This document shows, in pieces, positions 11,286-23,915 of a stretch of 64,000 nucleotides of DNA. The position numbers and the translations under genes were made by a program. How positions within the stretch are numbered: the stretch's first letter is position 1; every line of letters starts with the position of its first letter. Origin of the DNA: Takakia lepidozioides (taxonomy: Eukaryota > Streptophyta > Takakiopsida > Takakiales > Takakiaceae); contig CM060733.1 of the NCBI GenBank assembly GCA_030704615.1, positions 19,716,001 through 19,780,000 on the forward strand. The letters are read 5' to 3'. The notes under the pieces are model-generated. The model was not told where the DNA came from, did not search any database, and was given only the letters and a program-made list of their open reading frames with translations.

Positions 11286-11402
11286 TGTTTTGGCAGTCAA
11301 AGCAATGACTAAAGAACAATTGTGGCAGGAAGTCTTCTCAAATCCTTTACAGTTGTGGGACAACAGGTTTGATAAGGTGACTCCGTCTCCATCTAGGACA
11401 TG
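11286..11402 (+). pseudogene. Possible fragment of an organellar ssDNA-binding protein (OSB, PDF motif)
   Basis: The frame reads KEQLWQEVFSNPLQLWDNRF and then DKVTPSPSR. This resembles the PDF motif of plant OSB proteins (LW-x3-nP-x-WWDNR-x2-K-x-P). It stops at 11399-11401 and I cannot find the rest of the gene. From 10986 to 11285 I see nothing recognisable. From 11403 to 11926 there is an unidentified open stretch (11525-11863) without a recognisable domain. Confidence 0.4.
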
Positions 11403-11926
11403 AAATAGTTGGTCAAGGAGTGCTTTTGACTGGGGCTGGCATGATGAGTTCTGTATGCTGGATTATGCTCCAGTTGCATAGATTGATGCAATTGTCACAA
11501 CAGCCCTTTCTTATCTAATGTAGGTTGTTCAAGCCTATTCTCTGTTCTTTGATTTACGCGCGGTGCTTGGTTGTTATAGATTGGTCTGTGCCAGCCTTTG
11601 TTGAAGCTACTGCTGATCAGCTGCCAACTGCTGGTTTTCACAGAAAAGTCCAAGGTTACCAGACTTCAGAGATAAGGGCAGTAGTAATGTCCTTGGGATT
11701 GAGGGTTGGTCAAACCCTCCCTGGGGCAAAGCAGAGCCATCTGCGATGCTACAAGGTTCAGCACAATTTGAAGGTTCTAATGTCGATATGCAGCATGGAT
11801 TTCCAGGACAAAAATACAGCGGGTATTCTTTTGATGACCAATGAAACAAATAGAATTGCGTAAGTGTACTCTCATAGTAGATGACTGCAGTGGTTTTGTA
11901 GCTATCGATCTGTAGCAATAAGATCC

Positions 11927-14900
11927 ATGTCCAAGAGACTGAGGTATATAATTTCAAATTTAGTGCAAAAGTTGGTCACTAAGAATTTTGCGTCCTGCAG
12001 GATGGCAGGATTAAATCAGTCACAGCGGTTTGAATCAAGCACCGTTATCACCGCTGGTTTTGAAAGAGGATCAGGAGAGGGGGTCACCAATAACTCTTTT
12101 GGCATGGGTGGGGATTTGAGGGCACTATGTAAGGCTGGACAGCTGAAAGAGGCACTGCACATTGTGAACCAACAAGGCAATTCACCAGGCTCTGACACAT
12201 ACCTCTGGCTCTTGCAGGAGTGCATTAAAATTAAAGACTTAGCAGCAGGAAAGCAGGTGCACGCCCACATTATCCAATGTGGATTCAAGCCAAACATCTA
12301 TCTGCTCAAGACCCTCGTCAACATGTATGCCAAGTGCGGCAGCATGGTGGATGCACGGCAAGTGTTTGACAGTATGCGTCGACGAGATATGTTTACATGG
12401 ACTATCATGATGGCAGGATATGCGAAGCATGGGCATCCAGAGGAGGCTTTCCAAATCTATGAGCAAATGCAGTGGGAAGGGGTGATGCCTGATAAAGTCA
12501 CATTCACTTGTGTTCTGAATGTCTGTGCCAGACTAGGAGTTCTGGAAAAGGGCAAGGAGGTCCATGCTGACATCATGCAAGCTGGAATTGTGGCAGATAT
12601 CATTTTGGAGAATACCTTTGTGGACATGTATGCCAAATGTGGGAGCATGAAGGATGCTCGTCAAGTGTTCAACCACATGGCCGAAAGGGATGTGATCTCT
12701 TGGAACACCATGATCACAGGATATGCTCAGCATGGGTGTGGTAGGGAGGCTTTTGAAATGTATGAACAAATGATACGGAAAGGGCTGCCACCTGACAAGG
12801 TAACATTCATTGGCATTCTCAATGCGTGCACCAGCCTTGGAGACCTGCAAAAGGGTAAAGAGGTCCATGCAGACCTCAGCAAAGGTGGTCTTATGCCAGA
12901 TATTATTCTGGAGACAGCCCTTACTGACATGTATGCCAAATGTGGAAGCATTCAAGATGCTCGGCAGGTATTCAACCACATGGCCAGACGAAATGTGGTC
13001 TCTTGGAATGCCATGATCGCAGGATATGCTCAGCATGGAGGCAGCATTGAGGCTTTGGAGATGTATGAGCAAATGAGATGGGAAGGGGTGAAATGCGACA
13101 AAGTCACATTCATTTGTGTTCTCAATGCATGTGCCAATTTAGCAGCCCTTGCAAAAGGTAAAGAGGTCCATGCTGACATCATCGAAGCTGGAATTGCACC
13201 AGATATCATTCTGGAAACTGCCCTTGCTGACATGTATGCCAAATGCGGGAGCATAAATGATGCACGCCATGTATTTGACAGTATGGCTAAACAAAGTGTG
13301 GTCTCATGGAATGCCATGATTACAGGCTATGCTCAGAATGAGTGTGGTAGGGAGGCTTTTGAAATGTATGAACAAATGAGACAGGATGGGCTGACTCCTA
13401 ACAGGGTGACATTTATCTGCATTCTCAATGCTTGTGCCAGCCTGGGAGCAGTGGACATGGGCGAAAAGGTCCATGCTGACATAATCACAAGTGGAATTGT
13501 GCCAGATATCATTCTCGAGAATACACTTGTTGACATGTATGCCAAATGTGGTTACTTATCAGGTGCACGTCAAATTTTTGACAATATGGGTAAACGTGAC
13601 ATTGTCACATGGAATGCAATGATCACAGGATATGTTCAACATGGGTGTGGTGTAGAGGCTTTCAAGTTGTATGATCAAATGATACAGAAAGGGGTGCTGG
13701 CCGACAGGGTCACATTTATTTGCATTCTCAATGCTTGTGCCAACCACGGAGCCCTGGAAAAGGGCAAAGAGGTCCATGCTCAGATCATCAAAGCTGGAAT
13801 TGGATCATACATACAGTTGGAGAATACTCTTGTCGACATGTATGGCAAATGCGGGAGCATAAAAGATGCACGTCAAGTGTTCGACAACATGGCTGAACGG
13901 AATGTGGTCTCATGGAGTGCGATGATCGCAGGTTACACTGAGCTTGGACGTGGTACAGAGGCTTTGGAGATGTATGAACAAATGATACGGGAAGAGGTGG
14001 CACCCAGTAAGGTCACCTTCATCTGTGTTTTAAATGCATGTGCCAGCCTGGCAGCCCTGGAAAAGGGAAAAAAGGTCCATGCTGATATCATCAAAACAGG
14101 AATAACATCATATATTAATCTGGAGAATACCCTTCTTAACATGTATGCCAAATGTGGCAGTCTACAAGATGCACGTGAAGTGTTTGACAGAATGGTGGAA
14201 CGAGATGTGGTCTCATGGAATTCGATGATCACAGGATACGGACAGCATGGGTACAGTAGGGAGGCTGTGCACCTGTTTCAACAAATGCACCAGGGAGGCT
14301 TGAAGCCAGACGGTATTACCTTTATATCTCTTCTCTGTGCTTGTAGTCATGCGGGCCTAGTGGATGAAGGTTGTCACTACTTCGATTCCATGATTCAAGA
14401 TCATGGCCTCACTCCTAAAGTGGAGCACTTTGGCTGCATGGTGGACCTTCTTGGCCGTGGAGGAAAACTGAAGGAGGCAGAGGATTTAATCAGTAAAATG
14501 CGCATTGAACCAGATGCTTCGGTGTGGGGGGCCTTGCTAGGTGCCTGCAGAATTCATGGCAATGTGGAGCTGGCAGAACGTGCAGCAACATGCCTTCTTA
14601 AGCGCGATCCACAACACGCTGCAACTTACGTCCTGCTATCAAATGTCTATGCTGCAGCTGGCAGGTGGGATGATACAGCAAAGGTTAGAAAAATGATGCA
14701 GGATAGTGGTGTGAGAAAGGAGCCAGGGTGTAGCTGCATTGAGGTGGCCAACCGGGTACATACATTTGTTGTAGGAGACAAATTGCACCCACAAATTGAC
14801 GAAATCCATGCGGAGCTCAAGAGATTGGCTTGGGAGATGAAGGAGGCTGGATACATGCCTGACACACGATTTGTTTTGCATGATGTGGATGAGGAGCACA

Positions 14901-15130
14901 AGGAGATTTCTCTTTACCACCACAGTGAGAAGCTGGCCATTGCTTTTGGGCTCATTAGCACACCCACTGGGATGCCCATCTGCATCATCAAGAACCTTCG
15001 GGTATGTGGTGATTGTCATACCGCAACCAAGTTCATCTCAAAGATTGTTGGACGAGCAATTATTGTACGGGATGCTAATCGCTTTCACCACTTCCAAGGT
15101 GGGTTTTGCTCTTGTGGGGACTACTGGTAG
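11927..15130 (+). CDS. PLS-class pentatricopeptide repeat protein with DYW domain
   Basis: A single uninterrupted frame of 1067 codons, typical of intronless plant PPR genes. From about residue 95 to 870 it is a long array of P-L-S repeats, recognisable by recurring phrases such as VDMYAKCGSI, DVVSWN-MI-GYAQHG and EQM-x3-G-x-PDKVTF. E and E+ motifs follow. The DYW deaminase region carries HSEKLA at about residue 999, CGDCH about 30 residues later, and ends CSCGDYW. Proteins of this class bind specific organellar transcripts and edit C to U. The N-terminus (SKRLRYIISNLVQKLVTKNF) is basic and amphipathic, which fits mitochondrial or plastid import. An in-frame Met at 12002 directly follows an intron-like CTGCAG, so the true start could be there. 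The frame is intact, and a truncated relative lies at 28.3 kb. The RNA target cannot be read from the sequence here. Confidence 0.95.
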   Translation: MSKRLRYIISNLVQKLVTKNFASCRMAGLNQSQRFESSTVITAGFERGSGEGVTNNSFGMGGDLRALCKAGQLKEALHIVNQQGNSPGSDTYLWLLQECIKIKDLAAGKQVHAHIIQCGFKPNIYLLKTLVNMYAKCGSMVDARQVFDSMRRRDMFTWTIMMAGYAKHGHPEEAFQIYEQMQWEGVMPDKVTFTCVLNVCARLGVLEKGKEVHADIMQAGIVADIILENTFVDMYAKCGSMKDARQVFNHMAERDVISWNTMITGYAQHGCGREAFEMYEQMIRKGLPPDKVTFIGILNACTSLGDLQKGKEVHADLSKGGLMPDIILETALTDMYAKCGSIQDARQVFNHMARRNVVSWNAMIAGYAQHGGSIEALEMYEQMRWEGVKCDKVTFICVLNACANLAALAKGKEVHADIIEAGIAPDIILETALADMYAKCGSINDARHVFDSMAKQSVVSWNAMITGYAQNECGREAFEMYEQMRQDGLTPNRVTFICILNACASLGAVDMGEKVHADIITSGIVPDIILENTLVDMYAKCGYLSGARQIFDNMGKRDIVTWNAMITGYVQHGCGVEAFKLYDQMIQKGVLADRVTFICILNACANHGALEKGKEVHAQIIKAGIGSYIQLENTLVDMYGKCGSIKDARQVFDNMAERNVVSWSAMIAGYTELGRGTEALEMYEQMIREEVAPSKVTFICVLNACASLAALEKGKKVHADIIKTGITSYINLENTLLNMYAKCGSLQDAREVFDRMVERDVVSWNSMITGYGQHGYSREAVHLFQQMHQGGLKPDGITFISLLCACSHAGLVDEGCHYFDSMIQDHGLTPKVEHFGCMVDLLGRGGKLKEAEDLISKMRIEPDASVWGALLGACRIHGNVELAERAATCLLKRDPQHAATYVLLSNVYAAAGRWDDTAKVRKMMQDSGVRKEPGCSCIEVANRVHTFVVGDKLHPQIDEIHAELKRLAWEMKEAGYMPDTRFVLHDVDEEHKEISLYHHSEKLAIAFGLISTPTGMPICIIKNLRVCGDCHTATKFISKIVGRAIIVRDANRFHHFQGGFCSCGDYW

Positions 15131-18030
15131 AACAAGCAACGTGCAAGAGAACATGTGGGCAGACAAACAGTAAACTCCATATCAGAGGAGTTGCCAAGAG
15201 GGAGTGCTTGGCATGAAATTGTTACAGGATACAAAGGTTGCCAAGAAATTGCTCAACTACGGCATCCTTAAAACATTGTCTCGGGAACTTGCAAAATGTG
15301 TATTCTTCTGACTCGCTTGTGAAGCTCCAACTCCAGCTCAAGCTCAAGCTCTTGTGAACACCCAGTCTTCTTGAAGAGCTGGAGATTCATTCCTTGGATT
15401 TTAATTGTGGTGAGGTCCAAACTTTCCACTCATAATTCAATTGAAGAATAGTATTTGCTTATGTTTGACTGATTCACACTTGTAGTTCTGTGTATGTGTC
15501 TAATAGTGCCTTCCATTTTGGTTATGTGTTCTGGTGAGATAAACCCCCGTTTGTTTGGTGTGGGATTTTAGGCGGATGATATCAGGAATTTGGTTCACAA
15601 CGATGCTTGTGAGACTTTCAAGCGGTGTGAAGATGTGGATGCTAACCCAGACGAGCTTGCATCCTAGGTCATGCTAGATCATGCAAGATCACACTACAAT
15701 GGAGAAGATCTGAAATTTGCCATTGCCATTCAAACTTCATCCACCTTCGGAACAAGGTTTGTTCAACTGAGGACATGTAGTTTCATGTTCTTCACATTTT
15801 CAACTCTGAACCTCAACTGTGAACTTTCAGGGGTCTGAAAGTTGAAAGTTGTAAGTTGAACACAACCTAGTAGATGTATATCTACATATATCCTGAAGTG
15901 CGAGTCAAAACTCCAGTGGAGGCTTGATACTAATGTGCAAATGATTCTTCAAACTTGGGTGTAGGGAGCAGAGACTAATAGAACTATCTAGTAATTGGTT
16001 CCCTCCAAAATTTCCGTCATGTAACTCGAGCTCAACTAGAGCTCTTTATGTTTTATCAAATAAAATAAATGACGAGAGCCACCAAGGTAGGGGTTTAACA
16101 CCCTCAACCTATTCTCAGACTTTCAATAGGTGAGCCATCAGGGTTGCTTGGTTGAACCCTGGGACAGAATGAGCTGCTATTTTTGGTAAGCAAAACTGAC
16201 GATGTGGGATCAGGTTTCAATGCCAAACTGCACTCTCACCAAGATCCCACAGAGGGTGTTGGTTAAATAAGGCAGCAGGGCGGTGGTCATGGAAGCTGAG
16301 ACTTGCAGACCTCTATCCCATCCACATGATTGGAGTCAGCAAAGAGAGGTGGGATATGACCCCATCATATATTGGATTCTCACTCCGTTCCATTTGTCCA
16401 ACATAATAAGTCAATTTTCAAGACCCATCAAAAGCTTGCACGATTGACTCGAGCCCTTCTCATACACTATTTCCTATTCTGTGGTGCATTTCTAACTGGT
16501 GCCAGGAACATGAATGTTCGGCAAGGAACTCCGTACTAATAGTGTCAAGCAATTGGTATGTAACATAAAACTTCCCATACACCAGTTGTAAAAGTCATCC
16601 AATTCAGCCACAATTTATTACTGCTCTGATGATGTCCGCTGCATCGTCAGTCATCCTTCCATTCACAACATCAGTAACCAGTTGTACCACGCCAAAATCA
16701 AGACATCCGACCTACAAAAACCAGTCCTATACAACATCAACTCACCCTCAGCAAAGCTATATTTGAAGCTCTGGGTTGCTATTCACAGTATCTGTGAATC
16801 AAGCTCATTGCCAAAAAGCTGCAGGGTCGTACTAGATATACACACTCAGCACTAAGACATCCTTCACTGTGTCAGAAATCTGCAGACATGAGATTGGGCA
16901 CTGCTTCCAACGGATGCTACCTTTAAAAGGTCATTGCAAATACAAAACATTTGACTAACAATGACACGGACGGAAAAAGGACATAGCCCCAGCTGTGGGA
17001 ACAGAGTGCAGTGCATCAAGTGCAAAACCATCCTCTGCACTGCACACCCGACCTCTGAACCTCTCTCTCTCTCCTGCTCTCTCACACACACATGGTCCCT
17101 GCACCTCTGCTCACCAAATTTCAAGATCTCGAGGCTGAGCCTAAGGCGTTGGCCCTTAATTGCTGGGCAGCTCACACACAGCAGATTGATGCTTGTGTGA
17201 AAAGGTTTCTGAAGGAAATACGGACAGCCCTTACTGCCTCCCCTAGACATAATACAATCTCTCCTCTCTTCTCTACCCATGTATGTTAATCTCTCCATCC
17301 CTCCAACCCTCTCCAGGAGCTAAGTAGTCATGGTCCAGTGGTGCAAATCGAACTCAGAGTACTACTTATACCCCAAATTAACTTGTAACTGAAGCCCATG
17401 CTCGTCCTCGCAGTGGCTTCCGGGCATTTCCGGATCATATCCATATTTTAGGTGATACACCTGGGATACCTTGTTCCCATGCCCATCCAACCCTAGTGGT
17501 GCACATGACTGCAAGAGATTACACTTAAAGCTAAAACAAATTCCGGGCATCCAAAACTAGCAGTGGTGGGGTTGTGAGATACTTACCTTGAATGAACAAG
17601 GTCATAACAAAATAATCGTAAACATAATATTTGAAGTGACAAACAGGAAACTTCCACTCCCTTAAACTTTTTGTCACCAACCAACATGATACGACACCCA
17701 GCAACAAGAACCACCCTGAGATAGAGTTTTACAGCATTACAGCACCAATGATGAGGATTCACCTTTCCATACTACCTTTCCAGTGCCTGGTGAGCTGACA
17801 CCGCATTTTCCAGCAGCCAGTGGAATTATTACAGTTGCATCTTGCTGAAGTGGCACCAAATCCCTCCGGTGGGCATGTTTCAAGTAATGACAAACAGAAC
17901 ATCTTCATGTGACCAAGGCAAATGCAAAAGGGAACTCTGGACCTCTCGCCATGAAAGATGCAAATCCTCCATACAACCAAGACAAACAGACAAACCTCCA
18001 ATGCTAAAGCCATGTAAACAGATGCTCACT
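15131..18030. other. Intergenic stretch, no gene recognised
   Basis: It holds the 3' flank of the PPR gene and unidentified sequence. Short open frames on both strands (for example near 16.9-17.3 kb) have no recognisable domains and overlap each other. I see no array, terminal repeats or RNA gene. Confidence 0.5.
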
Positions 18031-20638
18031 TTAACTTCTGTAGCCAACAGGAGCTCCTTGGGCTGGTGGCCCAAATGAATTCAGCGTAGTCTGCCCTCCT
18101 ACAAGAGGTCCAGGCTGACTGTACCCACAATTATTTGTGGCTGGCGGACCAGACGTTGGTCCCCTAGAAGACTGCTGCTGCTGATTGTAGTTGGCATTTG
18201 GGCCAGGCGGGCCATTTGGGTGCTGGGGTGCATACCCCCCTGTGGCTCCACTGCTTTTGGGGGGGGTCTGTATGTGTAATTTGTGCCACTTGCAGGTGCT
18301 CGTTGCTGCTGATAAGCACCTGGGGTGGCACTGGAGAGAGGTCCATTGGAAGCAGGCGATGAGGCAGAAGACAATCCAGGGGCACCTGGTGGTGTCAACA
18401 TTATTGGCGCCCTAGCTAGACCATTGGGCTGCTGTGCTGCACCAGAGCTGGTGGGAACTTGTGCAACGGGTGGTCTGTAGGATGGAGGCATATTGGACAT
18501 GGGGTTATACCCACCTGTTCACAGATCAACCCCTCAAGAATCAGCTTCTGCTAATTTAGGAATTTAGGACACACAGACAAGTCTAGAAAGTTAGGATGCA
18601 GACTGCACACCCCAGAGAAATCAAACAGCAAGGTCCTCCAAGATGGAGAACAACCATGCCCTTGGGTAGACACTCAACCCAAAAGCAGTACAACCTATAT
18701 CCCGGAAAGTCTGCAAATCTCAGTGGTTCTGGACTTTTCTTCTGATCGGCGTATATGGAAGATCTTCAGTCAATGAGGGAATGGTGTGCATGGCACTAAT
18801 TTTCCTCCTAACTATGCATCCACAGTGATTGCCAACTTAGTTAACCAGTAAAGGTAAAAGTAGCACAAAATCATTATGATACTGCATTAAAAACATCTAC
18901 CTGAAGTAGGTCGAGATGGTGGGGGAAGGACAGGGGGCCGAACAGTTGGTAACAGGGGTGGTGCAGAGCCCGGAACAGGGAGGCTGGAAGGCAGCAATCC
19001 AGATCCTGGCATGGGCTTGTATTGGCCTGAGTGCAATGCTGCCAGATGTTGGTGGAATGCACCACCTACTTGCTGCTGTCTGCCCCATGCTCCTTCACCT
19101 TCTGGTCAATCAAACTCTGTGTCTGTTGCTCCTCAAGATGCTGGTAGTAGGACCGCACATTTGCCTGGCCAAGCAGCAAAATATGCATGTTTATATTGTG
19201 AAGGGACTCATCTTATCTCTACAAAATTTTCCAATTTCAGTGAGCACTTGTCAATATGGTGAGTCACTGTGTTGAAACTAGCTTTCTGGTTTTAGTTTGT
19301 CCATAAAACATACCCTTCTGCACCAAACAAGCAAGATGGACACATCAAGCCCCCCAATCATTTGCTCAAATCTGTCAAACCCATTGTTAAATATGCACAA
19401 ATATGGTAAAAAGCATCTGCCTGGTTCAGAAGATTCCTCAAGGTACAAAATCACAAAGCTGTGACACAGTATGTTTTGTATGCATGCTTCGATTGACAAA
19501 CAGGTAGGACAGTGTGCTCACATACCTTGTGCTTGTATCCTGCATTGTGCTGTTTCCACACAGACGGCTGCACCCAAACAAAACAGCACAACTTAGAACT
19601 CATCTTCAGAGATCTTTGAGGAAAGCTCTGACTTACAAAGTAAGAACCATTTCCAAAGAGCATTGCTAGACCAAACCATCATGTCTATATAAAAATCAAT
19701 TTGACATTAGGTGCCGATCAACACCTTGACAACACACTAACTGTAGTATGACTGCTTCCGTCAACTACATTTTTCAGTCCCAACCCCAAGTCAAGACTAA
19801 TTCTTGAGGATCAACTTAGGTAGGGACCCATGGCTCTTCTACAACCCAATATTGACCTGTGAAAGCAGCTAACCCATTTCCAATTGGCGACATCCAATAT
19901 GGTTATTCATCATGCCCTCTAACCAAACATCAACTTCTTACTTACCGAGTCATGAGTCAAGTATGTGTCGCAGTAGTCACACCCCTGCAACACACCCATG
20001 AGGCAAACAAGTCACTTAAAAGGCTTAATACAGCTTCCACAGCACAGGGTCATTATAAACACTTCCACTAAAAAACAATCGAATCATTGCTAGCGCAATA
20101 GCTGGGCGTAATGCATGTAGGCACATATACAGCAATGGCCTCAGCAAGAAAATGAATGCGATAAGATCACTGTGTCAGCTTATAGCTTGATCGGCACAAG
20201 ATCAAAACTGCTAAAAAGACCCTTGTACGACTGTTCACCAGACAAACGCAACGCCAACCCCGCCAACCCACCCGCTTATCAAAATTCCCTACTTAAAACA
20301 CATTCGACGAAACATATCCTAATTTTCAACCGCTCATATCGTAGCCGCTGGAAGCATACACGGAGTAATTCTAGCTCGTGCCCTCCAATATGGACTGCAG
20401 GGACATCCAATGCTGCGAGGTACGTCTATAGTAACTGAGAGCTCCTATCGACAGCAGGAACCAGCAGAAAGAAATGACGTTTGTCTAAACTCAGTTCAAG
20501 GCCCCAACTGCAAAGACCACCAACACATATGACATCCGAATCCTTCTCCATAGAATTCTTACGCTCTAGAATGAAGCTGACAGAGCTCTAAAAGACTGTT
20601 AAAAAATAGAGTGAACATCCGACGACAAACCTAGGCAT
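18031..20638 (-). pseudogene. U1C: U1 snRNP protein C gene, five exons, frame-broken
   Basis: U1C helps the U1 snRNP recognise 5' splice sites. Minus-strand exons: start ATGCCTAGG at 20638 (MPR); 19984-19946 (CDYCDTYLTHDS, the first Cys pair of the C2H2 finger); 19567-19526 (PSVWKQHNAGYKHK, the His pair); 19164-18901 (ANVRSYYQHLEEQQTQSLID, then VGGAFHQHLAALHSG and a Pro-rich run); 18514-18031 (GYNPMSNMPPSYRPP to a Gln/Pro/Gly-rich tail ending VGYRS). All introns have usable GT/AG ends. Oddities: exon 4 changes frame near 19070, between KEHG and QQVGG; exon 5 changes frame at a run of eight C near 18265; the normal SVRKQH is SVWKQH; and the Tyr before CDYC is replaced by Gly if the obvious acceptor is used. 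Two frameshifts suggest a recent pseudogene, although homopolymer errors could explain one. Confidence 0.8.
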
Positions 20639-21060
20639 GATGAGTGTAACGGCGCAGCCAGAAAAGCCTCCGAGTGATATCTTCAAACTGGGTTTCAAGT
20701 TTGGGCTTGGGCACTCGGGATCTTGTTGTAAGCAATGGCTGACGTGAGAAATCCGCAGAGATTCTTGACGTAAGAGATGCTCAGCAACCCAGGCTGGTAT
20801 TGGGGACGAAGATCTCTATCCATCCACCACTACCCATCTAACGTAGGCGTCGTTTCAGTAATCATGCACTGAAGTTCATCCTTTTGTGCGCTGGGCAACC
20901 TACGTTCCTTCTTTCTTTCCTTTTCTCTCTTCCTCTGATGACTGTGGAGAAAATCCGGCCTTTGGGCAGGTGCATGTGCAGCAAATTGTCGGAGTATTAA
21001 AGCTCGGTGTTCTCAAGGACCGACATGCCCTGATAGAAGTGAATTTCCTGTAGCCTGAGA
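20639..21060. promoter_or_regulatory. Shared divergent promoter region of U1C (minus) and RH47 (plus)
   Basis: Only 422 bp separate the two divergent start codons. No clear TATA box stands out on either side, as is common for housekeeping genes. A pyrimidine-rich tract lies at 20905-20935 on the RH47 side. The head-to-head layout suggests one bidirectional promoter. Confidence 0.4.
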
Positions 21061-21545
21061 ATGGCGCTAAGTATACCTGTGTGTGGGCGCACAAGCTCCC
21101 TTGCATCGCTGCAGATATGCACCCACTATGCTGTGTCTCATTTCTACCATTCCCGCCTCTGCGTCCCTTACCTTTCTCTTTTCTCTACCACCACCAACGG
21201 AGCACTTAATGCGAGCATATCCAGCGACCTCGTCCGCATCCCCAGAAAGCCGTATGAGGGCAACCTCTCTCTCATCAAGCTGAGCGAACAGGTGGATAGA
21301 GCAGACAGGAAGAGGGAGAGGTTGAAGTGCAAAGTGCTCACCAAGGCTGACCCAGTTGACACTCGATCGTTTCCTTTTGCAGAGAAGAGATTCACTGGTC
21401 TCAACCTTCCAGGGAAACTGCTACAGAGACTGAAGGAGGAGAACTTGGAAGTCCCTACTGATGTTCAGGTTAGTGCTATCAGGACCCGTTGTTAGTTTTT
21501 TTGGGGGCCTGTGTCTGTGTAACAACATTTCGAATACTCTCTCTC

Positions 21546-21593
<48 letters not shown>

Positions 21594-23915
21594 CAAGAAG
21601 TTCTTTTGGGCCTTTCTGTCTTGCTCTGATATGAATGGGAGCAGGGTTTATGGCTACGGGATACGAGAAGTACGGACTGACTTCTGTACTCTTCCCTTTC
21701 CCTCTCTTATGCACTCCCGTGTTGGAGATTCTTTATGTCGGCGGGCAATGCCTGTTCAGATATTGTGCGTGTGAGGGCTATTCAGCTTAGGAAGTGGGAA
21801 CATCCCTTCATTGTGTTTTTGATCTCCTTAAAGGTTACTTGGGTCACAGGTGGCAGCAATTCCCACTTTATTGGATGGCCATGATGCTGCCCTGCAATCA
21901 TACACAGGATCTGGCAAAACCCTAGCATACCTTCTTCCTATTCTCTCAAGAATCGGGCCTCTCCGGCAGCTGCAAGATGGGGAGAAAGCACCCACTCCAG
22001 AAACCACAAACAAGGGGGGTGTAGAAGCTCTCATAGTAGTGCCTTCAAGAGAGCTTGCAATGCAGATAGTGAGAGAGGCTGAACGGATCTTGGGGCCTGC
22101 GTACAAGAAGGTTGTTCAGCAATTGATAGGTGGGGCCAACCAGAATCGGCAAGAAGATGCACTCAAGAGAAACAAGCCTCTCATTGTTGTGGGTACACCA
22201 GGAAGAATCTCAGAAATTAGTAGGGCTGGCAAGTTGCATACTCATGGCTGCCGGTTTTTGGTGCTGGATGAGGCTGACCAGCTGTTGTCGACAGAATTCC
22301 GTGTAGATATGCGCCGGATATTGGAGCATGTTGGGCAGCGTCGAACTGCAGGGGAAGAGAACAAGGAACACACTGATTTAGGGCAAGACTCACACCCCTC
22401 AGTATCATCAACACCTCCCCCTTCAACATCATCACCAGCTAATGAATGCTCATCAAAACCACCATCTTCTTCTGCAAGAGGGAGGAGACTTGAACGTCAA
22501 ACAGTTCTAGTCTCAGCAACAATGCCCCCAGGAGTCTTACGAGCAGCCGCTGTTTGGGGCCATCGTCCTCTTTTAATCCGAGCCACATCCATAATTGAGG
22601 TTGAGAAAGTAGGTCACACTCTCCCTTCTTCCCAATCAGAGGCAGGCAAAGAAGACACCCCAGTGTCTGTGGATTTGCAGGGAGCAAAAGAGAGCATGCC
22701 ACCAAATTTAGAGCATTCTTATGTAGTTGCACCTTTGCGGCACCATGTGGATATCTTGAGGAAATGCATTCATGCATTAGATGCTCAATCAGTTACAGTG
22801 TTCATGAACCATTCACGCCGCCTGAAGGACACAGAATTCAAGCTGCAGGCCAGAGGCATTTCTGCAGGTAACGTGACCTGTCTCAAGTACCAATGGGATA
22901 ATTTTGCCAGCTATTGACTTTGTTTACATGTACTCTATGCCATCTGTTGTGCAATGAGGGACTGTAATGTGAGTTAGAAATTTAGTTTCTCTCGTGGCGC
23001 AGCAAGCTCTGTATAGACTAGCTAGCATCTGGTTCAGACTAACACATACAAAACCACTTTAGTTATCCATCTGAGAGCTTAATCTGTATCATAACCATTC
23101 AATCCGAGGGTTTTTTCTAATTCATGGTTGATTCATCCTTGCGGCAACAATTTTGTGACTTTTTAAAATCACCGTGGCAGGTACTCTTCATGGTGAGTTG
23201 AACAAAATGGAGAGAGCCAACGTACTGACATCATTCAGGAACGGGAAGCTGCGTGTCTTGCTGGTGAGTGAGGTGGGCGCTCGAGGCTTGGATATTCCAA
23301 ACTGTGACCTTGTGGTCAATCTAGAATTACCAACAGATGGATCCCACTATGCACATAGGGGTGGTCGCACTGGCAGGCTGGGTCGTAAGGGTACAGTGGT
23401 GTCAGTATGTGAAGCGCCTGAAGAGTTCGTCATGAAAAAATTTGCGAGGCAGCTTGGAATTTCAATCACACCAAGGGAGCTCTTTGAAGGTAAGCTGCAG
23501 CCTTACCAACAACACTTGAGCTAATATCCAATGAATGTTGTTTCAACTCCTTTGCCAGCTTGAGCTATCTACCACATTAACTTCAATCAAAACTGCCAAG
23601 GCCACATGCCATCTGCAAGTAAACAACAAATCATCACTAATAACCAAAGAAGGTGGATGGACAGTAGCTTACACCTTCCTGACGGTTGTTGGCTGGCATT
23701 GGATCGTCCTTTGCATTATGACACACTAGATAAGTCAGAGAGACACTACAGCAAAGCTCAATCTTATCCTTGCCTGTTTGATGGCTATACCACATCATAT
23801 CCCAATTGAGGGCAAGTTTTTGGAACCATCTCACTGCTTCACATAGTTTTTTCTACTTGCTTTTTTCATGCTTGTAATTTCCTCAGTGCCAGGATGCTCA
23901 GCTATTATAACCTAA
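21061..23915 (+). CDS. RH47: DEAD-box RNA helicase 47 (ISE1-like), organellar, four exons
   Basis: Exons 21061-21468, 21850-22867, 23181-23489 and 23887-23915, all with GT/AG introns and matching phases, give about 587 residues (Arabidopsis RH47 is about 550). The N-terminus is Ser/Arg-rich, as in an organelle import signal. Helicase motifs in order: I SYTGSGKT (about residue 153), Ia VPSRELAMQ, Ib GTPGRI, II DEAD (about 276), III SATMP, IV FMNHSR, V GARGLDI, VI HRGGRTGRLG. Segments such as GKLHTHGCRFLVLDEADQLL and CIHALDAQSVTVFMNHS are close to RH47, a mitochondrial helicase needed for embryo development and plasmodesmal control. The short last exon (ends SAIIT) is the least certain. A (CT)n(CA)n microsatellite lies in intron 1. 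No frame damage is seen. Confidence 0.9.
21541..21593. repeat. (CT)n(CA)n compound microsatellite in RH47 intron 1
   Basis: An uninterrupted CT run passes directly into a CA run. It lies within the first intron and has no coding role. Confidence 0.95.

Noticed and set aside
12016-14232. Minus-strand frames opposite the PPR gene
   Set aside because: Antisense shadows of the repeated PPR codons; peptides repeat with the PPR period.
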